Origin: Kibdelosporangium persicum
GTDB lineage: Bacteria; Actinomycetota; Actinomycetes; Mycobacteriales; Pseudonocardiaceae
Assembly (NCBI RefSeq): GCF_013280595.1
Contig: NZ_JAAATY010000055.1
Location: forward strand, 1-39,014
Reading direction: 5' to 3'
Length of the DNA: 39,014 nucleotides
The position numbers were made by a program, and so were the translations under genes. Positions 17,044 through 25,085 of this stretch are shown piece by piece. The notes beneath the pieces were generated by a model. It saw only the letters and a list, made by a program, of their open reading frames with translations, was not told the DNA's origin and made no database searches. Position 1 is the stretch's first letter. Each line of letters begins with the position of its first letter.

Positions 17044-17583
17044 GTGCTCACTCGCTTCACCTACCTCGCCGTCACACACGCCTTCACCGCACTGCGGCTA
17101 CTGCCGAGGACCAACCGCGAGAACGACATCGAAATCCTCGCCTTACGCCACCAACTCACCATTCTGCAACGGCATGGCAGCCGAGAACCCGACCTGGGGC
17201 TACCGGCGCATCCACGGCGAACTCGCCCTTCACGGCATCACGACCGTCCCCGTCCCCTCGACAGTGTGGAAATCCTCAAGACCGAGGGTATTGCCCCAAC
17301 CCCACACCGGACGACCGTCACGTGGGCTGACGTCCTGCGCTCCCAGGCCGAAGCGATCCTGGCGATAAACTTCATCCAGACCGTCACCCTTACCGGAACG
17401 CGACAGTACATCCTCGCCGCGATCCACCACGCCAGCAGGCAGGCATGCATCCTCGACGCCACCGCACCCCACCCATACCTGGATGACGCAGGCCGTCCGC
17501 AACTTGCTCATAGACCTCGAGAACGGCGGAAGCGCCGCGCGGGTCAGGTTCCTCATCCGCGACTGCGACCTGATCCAGCAAGA
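17044..17583 (+). mobile_element. Transposase remnant, copy A (rve/DDE type, IS3/IS481-like)
   Basis: The frame opens GTG as MLTRFTYLAVTHAFTALRLL followed by [14 protein letters not shown], the conserved N-terminus of an actinobacterial single-ORF rve transposase. It then jumps directly to [14 protein letters not shown] in another frame, so roughly 95 codons are missing internally. The later part (NFIQTVTLTGTRQYILAAIHHASRQ) is the start of the catalytic domain, after which the copy stops at DCDLIQQ. The 5' leader GGCATGATCACGGCTCGTGCT-like block just before the GTG is shared with copy C. It is inactive. Confidence 0.8.
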
Positions 17584-17584
17584 G

Positions 17585-17632
17585 CCTCGTGAGTGGTTGC
17601 CGGTGTTGGACCGCCGACAACCACTCACGGGG
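17585..17632. repeat. Dispersed hairpin element, copy 2; possible terminator of the protease gene
   Basis: CCTCGTGAGTGGTTG at 17585-17599 pairs with CAACCACTCACGGGG at 17618-17632 with a single G-T type mismatch. The loop contains CGGTGTT as in copy 1 at 10701-10750. Arm substitutions (GTGTTT versus GTGGTT) are compensated on both sides, so the stem is conserved although the sequence is not. It sits 17 bases beyond the stop codon of the minus-strand protease gene and could end its transcript. Confidence 0.8.
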
Positions 17633-17648
17633 ATTTCAAGCTCGCACG

Positions 17649-18965
17649 TCAGCCGGTTGACACTGTGACGCCGAGACCACTCTCCACTTGGGATACTCGA
17701 TGTCCGAGGCACGTGTCGGACGAAGGCGTGGCCCCTATCAACATTCCTCGGATGGTGGCGCCGTTGTTCGCCGCCTGGGTGTAGAAGGGCGCTCCTGAGT
17801 CGCCGGGCTGGCAGATCACGTTACCCGGTCGGCTGGCGACGAAGAGGCCGTTGGTGCATATCCCGTCACCGCACGCCGTTCCGCCATTGAGCGAGGTGAC
17901 TGTGAGGCTGCACCGAGCGCCGGTGACAGACCCGCTGACACAGACCGAGCTGTTCAGTACTGGATTGGCCTTGCCGGTGACGTTGCGTTGAACTGGCGCG
18001 CCGGGGTCTGTGTGGATGAAATGGTCGTAGGTCTGGAACAGCGTGTACAGCCGGACCATGTCCTGGGACGAGTTCCGAAGCCGGCCTTCGGTGAAGCCGT
18101 ATGGGTTGGCGCCAGAAACGTAGGACACGAAGTTGTCCGCGCAGTGCCCGGCGGTCACGGAACCGGGGCGGCCGTCGGAGAACACGACTGTGAAGCCGGC
18201 AGTGCACAACAGACCGGTGCCGGGCAGTTGCGGCGTGATCTGGGCACCGCCGTAGTGTGGCGCGGCGTCATTGAAGCGACCGCCCGCGAGGATGTTCTGC
18301 CCAGCCGACGTGGGCCGGTTGCCGAACTCCACTGTGACCAGCGAACCCAGCGCTTCCTTCAGTGCGGTACCCACTTCCCGTTCGTGCCCGGCGAAGCTGA
18401 CCCGATAAGTCGAGTTGTGAGCGTCCAGGTAGTAGGTGTACGTGGCAGCCGCTGCCTTCGGATGCCAGGCCTGACTCGCGAGTACGGACCGCGCCCGCAA
18501 CAGCTCCCGCGCCGGGAAACAGCCGGCGCGCACGCTGACCGCGAGTTTTGTGTTCGTCAGCCGGTTTTGCAGCGCGATGCGGTCCACCAGCGTGGGGTCG
18601 ACGACCACGACGTACTGCCGCGTGGTGTTCTCGATAGTGGAACCTATCAATCCGCGGGCAAGTTGGTGCTCTGCACTGACGGACTCCGGATCTCCGAACG
18701 TGGCCGACACAGTTCGGTTGATCGCGGCGACTTCCTGTTGAGCGGCATCGTTGGCCACCCACGCTTCGTGACTCGGGTACCCCTCAGGTGTTTCGGTGCT
18801 GACGGCACGCAGGTGCGCGTCATCCTGAACTACACACGATCCGTTCGCTCGCACCGAAGAGGCGGCGATCGGATCGGCATTGACGGTGCTCCCACCAAAG
18901 ACGAGGCATGGTGCCGCAGCGACTGCGCAGGCGAACAAGCCCACAGCGGTCCTGATACTGGCCAT
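17649..18965 (-). CDS. Secreted chymotrypsin-like serine protease (S1 family)
   Basis: A 438-residue extracellular protease precursor. Residues 1-31 form a Sec signal peptide (MASIRTAVGLFACAVAAAPC onward, cleavage near NADP). Residues of about 32-235 resemble the pro-region of alpha-lytic/streptogrisin-type enzymes. The catalytic domain has His274 in TAGHC, Asp302 in QDMVRL and Ser390 in QPGDSGAP, with Cys254/Cys275, Cys342/Cys352 and Cys385/Cys419 placed as expected for disulphides. ATG at 18965 follows a purine-rich AGGGGA about 10 bases away. It lies downstream of the SARP regulator gene on the same strand, with heptamer repeats in between, so that regulator may control it. Confidence 0.92.
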   Translation of the reverse strand: MASIRTAVGLFACAVAAAPCLVFGGSTVNADPIAASSVRANGSCVVQDDAHLRAVSTETPEGYPSHEAWVANDAAQQEVAAINRTVSATFGDPESVSAEHQLARGLIGSTIENTTRQYVVVVDPTLVDRIALQNRLTNTKLAVSVRAGCFPARELLRARSVLASQAWHPKAAAATYTYYLDAHNSTYRVSFAGHEREVGTALKEALGSLVTVEFGNRPTSAGQNILAGGRFNDAAPHYGGAQITPQLPGTGLLCTAGFTVVFSDGRPGSVTAGHCADNFVSYVSGANPYGFTEGRLRNSSQDMVRLYTLFQTYDHFIHTDPGAPVQRNVTGKANPVLNSSVCVSGSVTGARCSLTVTSLNGGTACGDGICTNGLFVASRPGNVICQPGDSGAPFYTQAANNGATIRGMLIGATPSSDTCLGHRVSQVESGLGVTVSTG

Positions 18966-19112
18966 ATCTTCTGTTCCCCTCCATGTTGCTGGTCCGCGGC
19001 ATGTTGATCAGCCGCGTGGCAGCGCGGGAGGCAGGTGTGGTGTCGTGCGATGTGATCCCCCGCGCCGCCGGTGTCGGGCAGCGCTGTGAGGATGGTCTGG
19101 GCTCGTTGGGTG

Positions 19113-19141
19113 GCCGTATAGCCGCCGTATATCGGGCGTGT
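19113..19141 (+). promoter_or_regulatory. SARP-type heptamer direct repeats upstream of the protease gene
   Basis: GCCGTAT occurs at 19113-19119 and again at 19124-19130, exactly 11 bases apart; a third, weaker unit GGCGTGT follows in phase at 19135-19141. Seven-base direct repeats on an 11-base period are the known geometry of AfsR/SARP binding sites. They lie between the regulator's stop (19152) and the protease start (18965). The repeats read on the plus strand, opposite to protease transcription, which is unusual. The identical heptamer, also with 11-base spacing, precedes the regulator gene at 22089-22122. Confidence 0.6.
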
Positions 19142-19151
19142 TCGGCAACGG

Positions 19152-21995
19152 CTACTCGACCTGGAGCGCGGTGAGTTTGGCGCGTACCTGATCGGCGTCG
19201 GGATGCTGGAGATCGTCGAAAAGGCTTACGGCATGCTGCCAGTTGAGACGGGCGGCCATGGCATTGCCCATCGCATGCTGGGTGTCGGCGAGGCGCGCGA
19301 GCGTGCCCGCTTCGTAGTAGCGGTTGCGCATGCCTTGATAGCGGGTGATGGCCTGCTCATAGCAGGAGATGGCTTGCGAGTGATTTCCGAGATGGTGGTG
19401 GGCGAACCCCAGACTGTCCCACGTGTGTGCCTCGCCGAGGCTGTCGCCGAGTTCTCGATGCAGGTCGAGAGCCTGCTGGCAGCAGGCCAGGGCACGCTGG
19501 TGGTCGCCGAGCTGGGCGTGATCCCAGCCGACCATGTTCAGCGCTCTGGCCTGTCCCGCGATGTGACCCGCGCGCTGGTAAAGGTCAAGGGCGCGCTGGG
19601 AATGGCCGAGCGCGTCGTCGAGGTGTCCCTGGTGTTCCAGCACCCAGGACAGCGCATGGTGGGTGTGGGCCTGGCCGACCGGGTCGTCGAGGTGCTGGTA
19701 GATGTCCAGAGCGTGCGCCAGGTGGAGGAGTGCGTCGTCATAGGCGGTGAGTAGCGCGCAGGCGCGGGCACGGCTGAGATAGGCGCGGCCTTGTCCGTCC
19801 TGGTCGCCCTGCCGTATCGCGGCCTCCAACGCCACGCCCGAAGCGGCGTCCCATTCGTGCCAATGTCCGCAACGTTCGAAGAACGTCCCCAGCAGCCACG
19901 CCAGCTGCCACGCATGCCGGTCGAACCCGAGGTTTACGGCATGTGTGATGACCGCGAGCAGCACAGGGTATTCCGCCGTGCACCATGCCCAGGCCGCAGC
20001 CGGCCCGGTGAGGTGTTCCGGCAGCGCCCCTGGCTGTGGTGTGTCCAGCACGATCCGGTCTCGGTGCGGATCCAGCAACCGGTCGGCAGCGTTGGCCGTA
20101 TGCACGTAGTAGTCCAGCATCCGATGCCGGACCGCGTGCCGCTCCTCTTCGGTCACCGAGACAGCGGCCTCATCGGCGGCGTAGACGCGGAGCAGGTCGT
20201 GGAACGCGAACCGGTCCGGCGCGGACCGGTCGAGCAGGTGCGCGCGGGTCAGTTCGGCCAGCGCCGCTCGTGCCTGCGCCAGGGAGACACCGGCCAGGCT
20301 GGCCGCGACGGCTGACCCGATGTCCGGGCCGGGATGCAAGCCCAGTAACGGGAACAGCCGTGCTGAGTGCGTGTCGAGGTGGTGGCTGGACCAGGAGAGG
20401 ACGGCCCGCAGATTGGCCGTGGAGTCGCCGACGTCCAGCGCGTCGAGCCTGGTCTGCTCGTCGCTGAGTTCGTCGGCCAGCAGCCGGAGCGGAAACGCGG
20501 GCTGGGCGGCGGCGCGAGCGGCCACGATCGCCAGGGCCAGCGGCAACCGGCCGCAGTGGGCGATCAGTTCCAGCACCGTCTCCCGTTCGGCCGCGATCCG
20601 CTCGTGGCCAAGATGGTTGGCCAGCAGGGCTTCGGCGTCCGCGGTACTGAGCACGTCCAGGGTGAGCGGGCGCGCGCCTTCCTGGACCGCGAGGCTGGCC
20701 ATCCGGTTGCGGCTGGTGATCAGGACCAGGCAGGTGGAGCTACCGGGGAGCAGCGGTCGTACCTGCTCGACGTCACGTGCGTTGTCCAGCAGCACCAGCA
20801 TCCGCCGGTCGGCCATCAGGCTGCGGTACAACGCTGTCTGCGCGTCGAGCGTGAGCGGTATACGTTCCGGCGGCATCTGGAAGGCATCGAGGAAGCCACG
20901 CACCACTTCGGCCGGCTGGGTCGGTGTGCCGCCGGGGTCGAAACCGCGCAGGTTCGCGTACAGCTGGCCGTCGGGAAATCGATCGGTGACCTGGTGGGCC
21001 CAGTGCACGGCCAGTGTGGTCTTGCCAATGCCCGCTGTGCCGCCGATCGCCGAGATCACCACAGTCCCGACGGCCGTTGCCCCGTCTCCGGCGGTGGCGG
21101 CGTCGAGCAGTTTGGTGAGCTGGTTGAGTTCTTCGGACCGCCCCACGAAGTGCGGGGTGTGGGCGGGCAACTGCCGGGGCACCGGGTCGCCGGTGGTCCC
21201 GCCCCGTTCGGGCGGTGCCTCGTTAGGTGCCGCTTTCGCAGGCACCGCAGGGAGTTCCAGGCACTTGTCGGCGGACAGAATCGCCTGTTCCAGACGCCTG
21301 AGGTAGGGACCTGGGTCGATGCCCAGCTCCTTTGCGAGCAGCAGGCGGGTGTCGCGGGCGACCGCGAGCGCCTCGGCCTGCCGTCCGGCCCGATACAGGG
21401 CGAGCATCAGCTGCACGCGGAGCTGTTCGCGCAGCGGATACCGGGTCACCAGGACGGACAGCTCGGCGATCAGCTCGTTGTGCCGGCCGATGGCCAGGTC
21501 CGCCTCGATCCGTGACTCGAGCACGGCCCGATGGCGCTCCTGCAGCCGGGATGCCTCCTCACGCAGCAGGTCGACGTGGTCCAGGCCGGCGAACGGCGTG
21601 CCTCGCCACAACGCCAGCCCTTCGCGCAGCAGCCGGGCGGCCTCGGCCGGTTCGCCGTCGATCAGGGCGTTCTGCCCGGCGTCGGCCAGCGCCTCGAACC
21701 GCGCGGCGTCCAGTTCCCCTTGCCGCACAGTCAGGGCGTAGCCCGGTGGACGGCGGACGATCCGCTGGCTGTCGCCCAGCGCACGTCGTAGCTGATGCAC
21801 GTACAGCCGCAGGTTGTCGACCGCGGTACGAGGTGGGCTGGCACCCCACAAGGCGTCCAGGAGCTGATCCACTGACACCGGTGTGTCAGCGTGGCACAGC
21901 AACACCGACAGCAGGATCCGTTGTTTGGAGGCCCGCAGTTCGATCTGCCGCGAACCATCGGCGACCTCGATCGCGCCCAACACGCTGAACTCCAT
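19152..21995 (-). CDS. AfsR/SARP-family regulator with NB-ARC ATPase and TPR domains
   Basis: A 947-residue pathway regulator. The start MEFSVLGAIEV has AAGGGGG 4 bases upstream. Residues 1-92 are the OmpR-type winged helix (RASKQRILLSVLL, LWGASPPRTAVDNLRLYVHQLRRALG), 95-240 the bacterial transcriptional activator domain, 283-540 an NB-ARC-like ATPase with P-loop GGTAGIGKTT (318-327) and Walker B MLVLLDNA, and 700-947 tetratricopeptide repeats (HTHHALSWVLEHQGHLDDAL, AHTWDSLGFAHHHLGNHSQA). This is the full AfsR architecture. It probably activates itself and neighbours through the GCCGTAT repeats at 22089-22122 and 19113-19141. No biosynthetic cluster adjoins it; a secreted protease does. Confidence 0.96.
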   Translation of the reverse strand: MEFSVLGAIEVADGSRQIELRASKQRILLSVLLCHADTPVSVDQLLDALWGASPPRTAVDNLRLYVHQLRRALGDSQRIVRRPPGYALTVRQGELDAARFEALADAGQNALIDGEPAEAARLLREGLALWRGTPFAGLDHVDLLREEASRLQERHRAVLESRIEADLAIGRHNELIAELSVLVTRYPLREQLRVQLMLALYRAGRQAEALAVARDTRLLLAKELGIDPGPYLRRLEQAILSADKCLELPAVPAKAAPNEAPPERGGTTGDPVPRQLPAHTPHFVGRSEELNQLTKLLDAATAGDGATAVGTVVISAIGGTAGIGKTTLAVHWAHQVTDRFPDGQLYANLRGFDPGGTPTQPAEVVRGFLDAFQMPPERIPLTLDAQTALYRSLMADRRMLVLLDNARDVEQVRPLLPGSSTCLVLITSRNRMASLAVQEGARPLTLDVLSTADAEALLANHLGHERIAAERETVLELIAHCGRLPLALAIVAARAAAQPAFPLRLLADELSDEQTRLDALDVGDSTANLRAVLSWSSHHLDTHSARLFPLLGLHPGPDIGSAVAASLAGVSLAQARAALAELTRAHLLDRSAPDRFAFHDLLRVYAADEAAVSVTEEERHAVRHRMLDYYVHTANAADRLLDPHRDRIVLDTPQPGALPEHLTGPAAAWAWCTAEYPVLLAVITHAVNLGFDRHAWQLAWLLGTFFERCGHWHEWDAASGVALEAAIRQGDQDGQGRAYLSRARACALLTAYDDALLHLAHALDIYQHLDDPVGQAHTHHALSWVLEHQGHLDDALGHSQRALDLYQRAGHIAGQARALNMVGWDHAQLGDHQRALACCQQALDLHRELGDSLGEAHTWDSLGFAHHHLGNHSQAISCYEQAITRYQGMRNRYYEAGTLARLADTQHAMGNAMAARLNWQHAVSLFDDLQHPDADQVRAKLTALQVE

Positions 21996-22088
21996 GCCGC
22001 CCCCTTGCGTACTGGACAAAACCCGCCCGCGCACACGCGACGACCGCAACTCGAAACTACCGCTGCCAGCAGCCCGAATACCGCCGCT

Positions 22089-22122
22089 ATACGGCGGACA
22101 TACGGCTGCCCAACGGCCGTAT
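22089..22122 (-). promoter_or_regulatory. SARP-type heptamer repeats upstream of the regulator gene
   Basis: Read on the minus strand, GCCGTAT occurs twice at 11-base spacing (22106-22100 and 22095-22089), preceded in phase by GCCGTTG (22117-22111). After the last repeat, 8 bases precede TATTCG, a -10-like element, which is the spacing described for SARP promoters. One further GCCGTAT at 22116-22122 points the other way, towards the divergent secreted-protein stub at 22179. Autoregulation and divergent control are the natural inferences. A small perfect hairpin (CAGGCCCG/CGGGCCTG, 22138-22156) lies next to it. Confidence 0.65.
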
Positions 22123-22178
22123 CCCACTGTTACGGCACAGGCCCGTTCCGGGCCTGGACGACTGTAGGGGAGACAATC

Positions 22179-22388
22179 GTGATCTTGGGAAGGATGGTTC
22201 TGGCGATGGCCGGTGCCTTCGCCGTGGCCTGGCCGGTCCTGCTGGCCACCCCGGCCATGGCGGCCCCCGCCCAGACCAGAGCACCGCCGGACCGGCTACC
22301 CTGCGATCTTCCTCGGCAGATCGGCATAGATGACGTCCGGTCCCACGAGGGCACCGGCAGTGGCCTCACCACTTTCGTGTTGCCATGA
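22179..22388 (+). pseudogene. Truncated secreted protein, start of a Calx-beta-like domain
   Basis: GTG at 22179 has GGGGAG 6 bases upstream. The first 28 residues are a Sec signal peptide (MILGRMVLAMAGAFAVAWPV onward, cleavage after ATPAMA). The mature part continues to IGIDDVRSHEGTGSGLTTFV, which resembles the opening strand pair of a Calx-beta domain (IxxDDVxxxEGxxGxTxxxF). The frame then runs into transposase copy B and stops two codons later. The signal, ribosome site and divergent SARP repeats are intact, so this was probably an expressed exported protein cut off by a transposition-linked rearrangement. Confidence 0.6.
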
Positions 22389-22963
22389 ACTTCATCGAGA
22401 CCATCACCCTGACCGACGCACGCCAGTACATCCTCGCCGCCATCCATCACGCTGGCCGGCGCGTGCGCATACTCGGCACCACCGCGCACCCCGCACACGC
22501 CTGGGTGACACAGGCCGTCCGCAACCTCCTTATGGATCTCGAAGACGCCGCAACCCAGACGCAGGTCAGATTCCTCATCCGCGACCACGGCGGCAAATAC
22601 CCCGCGCTGATCTACAAGATCCCCAGCAGCGCCGGGATCGCGACGGTACTGGCCGGTGTCCGGATACCCCGCATGAACGCGATCACGGTACCTGGGTGAA
22701 AACGCTCCGCACTGAACTGCTGGACCGCACGCTGATCTGGCACCAGACCCACCTCCGGCACGCACTTCGCGAGCACGAGCGGCACTACAACCTGCACCGA
22801 ACTCGCCGATCACTCGCCGCCGCATCACCCCTGCGAGCCCTGCCTGAGGCAATTGAACCCGACCAGATGGAGCACCTCGCGATACATCGCCAGGACCGTC
22901 TCGGCGGCGTTATTCGCGAGTACCGACATGCTGCATGATCAGCGCGGACGTGGTTTTCGGCAC
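22385..22963 (+). mobile_element. Transposase remnant, copy B (3' half with right terminal repeat)
   Basis: Only the catalytic half remains: NFIETITLTDARQYILAAIH, then VRFLIRDHGGKYPALIYK and RIPRMNAI, followed by a frameshift near 22685 and continuation as LRTELLDRTLIWHQTHLRHAL to the terminal DRLGGVIREYRHAA. The right end reads, on the minus strand, GTGCCGAAAACCACGTCC, matching the terminal inverted repeats of copies C and D. The 5' half is absent and the left junction lies inside the Calx-beta-like gene, so the copy is inactive. Confidence 0.85.
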
Positions 22964-23001
22964 GCACAACGCGCCGCGATACCGGGACACCACCCCCTAA
23001 A

Positions 23002-23035
23002 CCTGTCCGGAACTGTCCGAGTTCTCCGAGACAGG
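23002..23035 (-). terminator. Stem-loop at the end of the ten-gene operon
   Basis: CCTGTC (23002-23007) pairs with GACAGG (23030-23035), and the inner CGGAAC pairs with GTTC/CCG with one bulge each side. On the minus strand it begins 5 bases after the stop codon of the CitE-like gene, and a short T-rich run (AGGTTTAGGG) follows. This is where the long operon should end. Confidence 0.55.
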
Positions 23036-23040
23036 GACGG

Positions 23041-23880
23041 TCAGGAACTCGACTGAGCAGCCAGTGCGAGGACGGTCCGCGCCTGTTCGAGCATTGCCAC
23101 GTCCAGGAACGTGCCGTCCGCGAGGGCGATCGCGCCGACGCCGGCCGTCATCGCGTTGTCCAGGCGTGCCACCACTTCCCGTGCGCGTTCGACCTCTTGG
23201 GCCGTCGGCAGGAACGCGGCTCGGATCGTCTCCAGCTGCGCTGGGTGGATCGCGGTGCGGCCGCGGAAACCGAGCGCGCGTCCGGCCCGGCAGGACGCCG
23301 CGAGGCCGGCCAGGTCCTGCACGTTGGGGTAGGCGGACATCGCGGGCGGTGGCAGGCGTGCCGCGCGGGCCGCGACGACGATCCGGCTGCGTGCCCAGCT
23401 CAGCCCGGCGTCGTCGGCCACTCCCAGGTCCGAGCGCAAGTCCGCCTCGCCGAGGGCCAGCGACGCGACGCCTGGCGCGGCCGTGGCGATCTCCAGCGCC
23501 CGCTCGACACCTATCGCTGACTCGATCAGCGGGTGCAATGCCCGCCCAGGCAACGCGGTCGCGAGCGCACGGATCTCCTCGGGCGACTCGACTTTGGGAA
23601 TCCTGGCTCCCACCGGGAGGGGCAGGCCTGCGAGCGCGGCGATGTCGTCCTCGTGCCACGGCGTGCTCGGGTGGTTGACCCGCACCTGGATCCGGCGCGA
23701 CGCCGACGCCTGCGCGAGCACGCGCACGGCGTTAGCACGCGCTTCGTCCTTGTGGAACGGGGCAACAGCGTCCTCCAGATCCACGAGCACGACATCCGCT
23801 GTCGACGCAAGCGCTTTCGCGATCCGGTCCGGCCGATCGGCGGGCACATACAACAGAGTCAGCGCAGGCGGTTCGGTCAT
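23041..23880 (-). CDS. HpcH/HpaI-CitE family lyase (CoA-ester lyase-like)
   Basis: A 279-residue TIM-barrel lyase of the CitE family. Members cleave malyl-CoA, citramalyl-CoA or similar 3-hydroxyacyl-CoA esters with Mg2+. Motifs seen: LYVPADRPDRIAKAL at 10-24, VVLVDLEDAVAP at 30-41, Arg67 in QVRVN, metal ligands Glu120 in IESAIGVERA and Asp147 in GEADLRSDLG. The ATG overlaps the preceding CoA-transferase stop by 4 bases (ATGA), so the two are translated together; a CoA transferase making the ester and a lyase splitting it form a sensible pair. It is the last gene of the operon. The exact substrate is not shown by sequence. Confidence 0.93.
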   Translation of the reverse strand: MTEPPALTLLYVPADRPDRIAKALASTADVVLVDLEDAVAPFHKDEARANAVRVLAQASASRRIQVRVNHPSTPWHEDDIAALAGLPLPVGARIPKVESPEEIRALATALPGRALHPLIESAIGVERALEIATAAPGVASLALGEADLRSDLGVADDAGLSWARSRIVVAARAARLPPPAMSAYPNVQDLAGLAASCRAGRALGFRGRTAIHPAQLETIRAAFLPTAQEVERAREVVARLDNAMTAGVGAIALADGTFLDVAMLEQARTVLALAAQSSS

Positions 23881-25085
23881 ATCGCCCCCTCGGCCCGGAG
23901 TCGCGCCACGCGCTCCGGGCCGAACCCGAGCTCGCCGAGGACCGCGTCGGTGTCGGCGCCGTGCGGCCGTCCGGTGAACGCGATCACGCCTGCATCGTCC
24001 GACAGCCGGAAGAACGGGCTCTGCACGAGTGTCGGCCCGAGTTCCGGGTCCTCGACGGGGTGGATCGTGCCGAGCGCCTGGAACTGCGGGTCGGCGACGA
24101 TGTCCGAGGCGTCGTAGATCGGCGCGACGGCCGCCTGTGCCTCCTCGAACGCGGCGACCACCTCGTCGCGGGTGCGCTGGGCGATCCACCCGCCCACGGC
24201 GTCGTCAAGTTCGTCCGCGTGCTGGGCCCGGGCGGCTCCGCTCGCGAACCAGGGCTGGCCGGCCAAGTCCGGTCTGCCGACCAGCCGGACGACCCGCTCG
24301 GCCACCGACTGGGCCGAAGTGGACACTGCCACCCAATGGCCGTCCCGGGTGCGGTAGGTGTTGCGCGGTGCGTTGTTGGCCGACCGGTTGCCGGTGCGCG
24401 GCTGCACCGTGCCCAGCTGATCCCATCGGGTGATCTGCGGGCCGAGCATCGCGAGGATGGGCTCGACGATCGCGGTGTCGACCACCTGGCCGCGCCCGGA
24501 CCGCTCGCGCGCGGCGAGCGCGACCATGATCGCGTAGGCGGTGGCCAGCGACGCGATGCCGTCCGCCAGCCCGAACGGGGGAAGGGTGGGCGGTCCGTCC
24601 GGCTCCCCCGTCATCGCCGCGAACCCGCTCATCGCCTCGGCGAGGGTGCCGAAACCGGGCCGGGACCGGTACGGCCCGACCTGCCCGAATCCCGTGACAC
24701 GGGCGAGCACGAGCCGCGGGTTGCGCGCCGACAGCTCGTCGTAGCCCAGTCCCCACCGCTCAAGGGTGCCGGGCCGGAAGTTCTCGATGACGACATCCGC
24801 CTGCGAGGCGAGCGCGAGGAACACCTCGCGACCGCCAGGCTGACCGAGATTCGCCGTGATGGTGCGCTTGTTCCGGCCAAGCGTCTTCCACCACAGGTTG
24901 ACACCGTCCTTGGCGGCGCCGTGGGTGCGGGACGGGTCGGGCTTCTGGGGGTGCTCGACCTTGACGACGTCAGCGCCCATGTCGCCGAGGTGCATCGCTG
25001 CCATCGGACCGGCGAAGAGCGTGGCCGCGTCGACAACCCGGAGACCCGCCAGGGCACCGTCCGCGGGATTACGGGACACCGTCAC
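23877..25085 (-). CDS. CaiB/BaiF family (class III) CoA transferase
   Basis: A 402-residue class III CoA transferase, which moves CoA between carboxylic acids through an aspartyl anhydride. The family start GLRVVDAATLFAGPMAAMHL is present, and Asp175 in FGLADGIAS occupies the place of the catalytic Asp of formyl-CoA transferase. RSGRGQVVDTAIVEP follows as usual. The GTG start (VTVSRNPADG) overlaps the preceding stop as GTGA; a start further upstream would lie deep in the previous gene. Paired with the CitE-like lyase, it probably activates an organic acid released by upstream operon enzymes. Confidence 0.94.
   Translation of the reverse strand: MTVSRNPADGALAGLRVVDAATLFAGPMAAMHLGDMGADVVKVEHPQKPDPSRTHGAAKDGVNLWWKTLGRNKRTITANLGQPGGREVFLALASQADVVIENFRPGTLERWGLGYDELSARNPRLVLARVTGFGQVGPYRSRPGFGTLAEAMSGFAAMTGEPDGPPTLPPFGLADGIASLATAYAIMVALAARERSGRGQVVDTAIVEPILAMLGPQITRWDQLGTVQPRTGNRSANNAPRNTYRTRDGHWVAVSTSAQSVAERVVRLVGRPDLAGQPWFASGAARAQHADELDDAVGGWIAQRTRDEVVAAFEEAQAAVAPIYDASDIVADPQFQALGTIHPVEDPELGPTLVQSPFFRLSDDAGVIAFTGRPHGADTDAVLGELGFGPERVARLRAEGAI

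Noticed and set aside
19203-19754. Plus-strand frame opposite the TPR region, downstream of the heptamer array at 19113
   Set aside because: Tempting as a target of that array, but its translation mirrors the TPR codons and has no family features.
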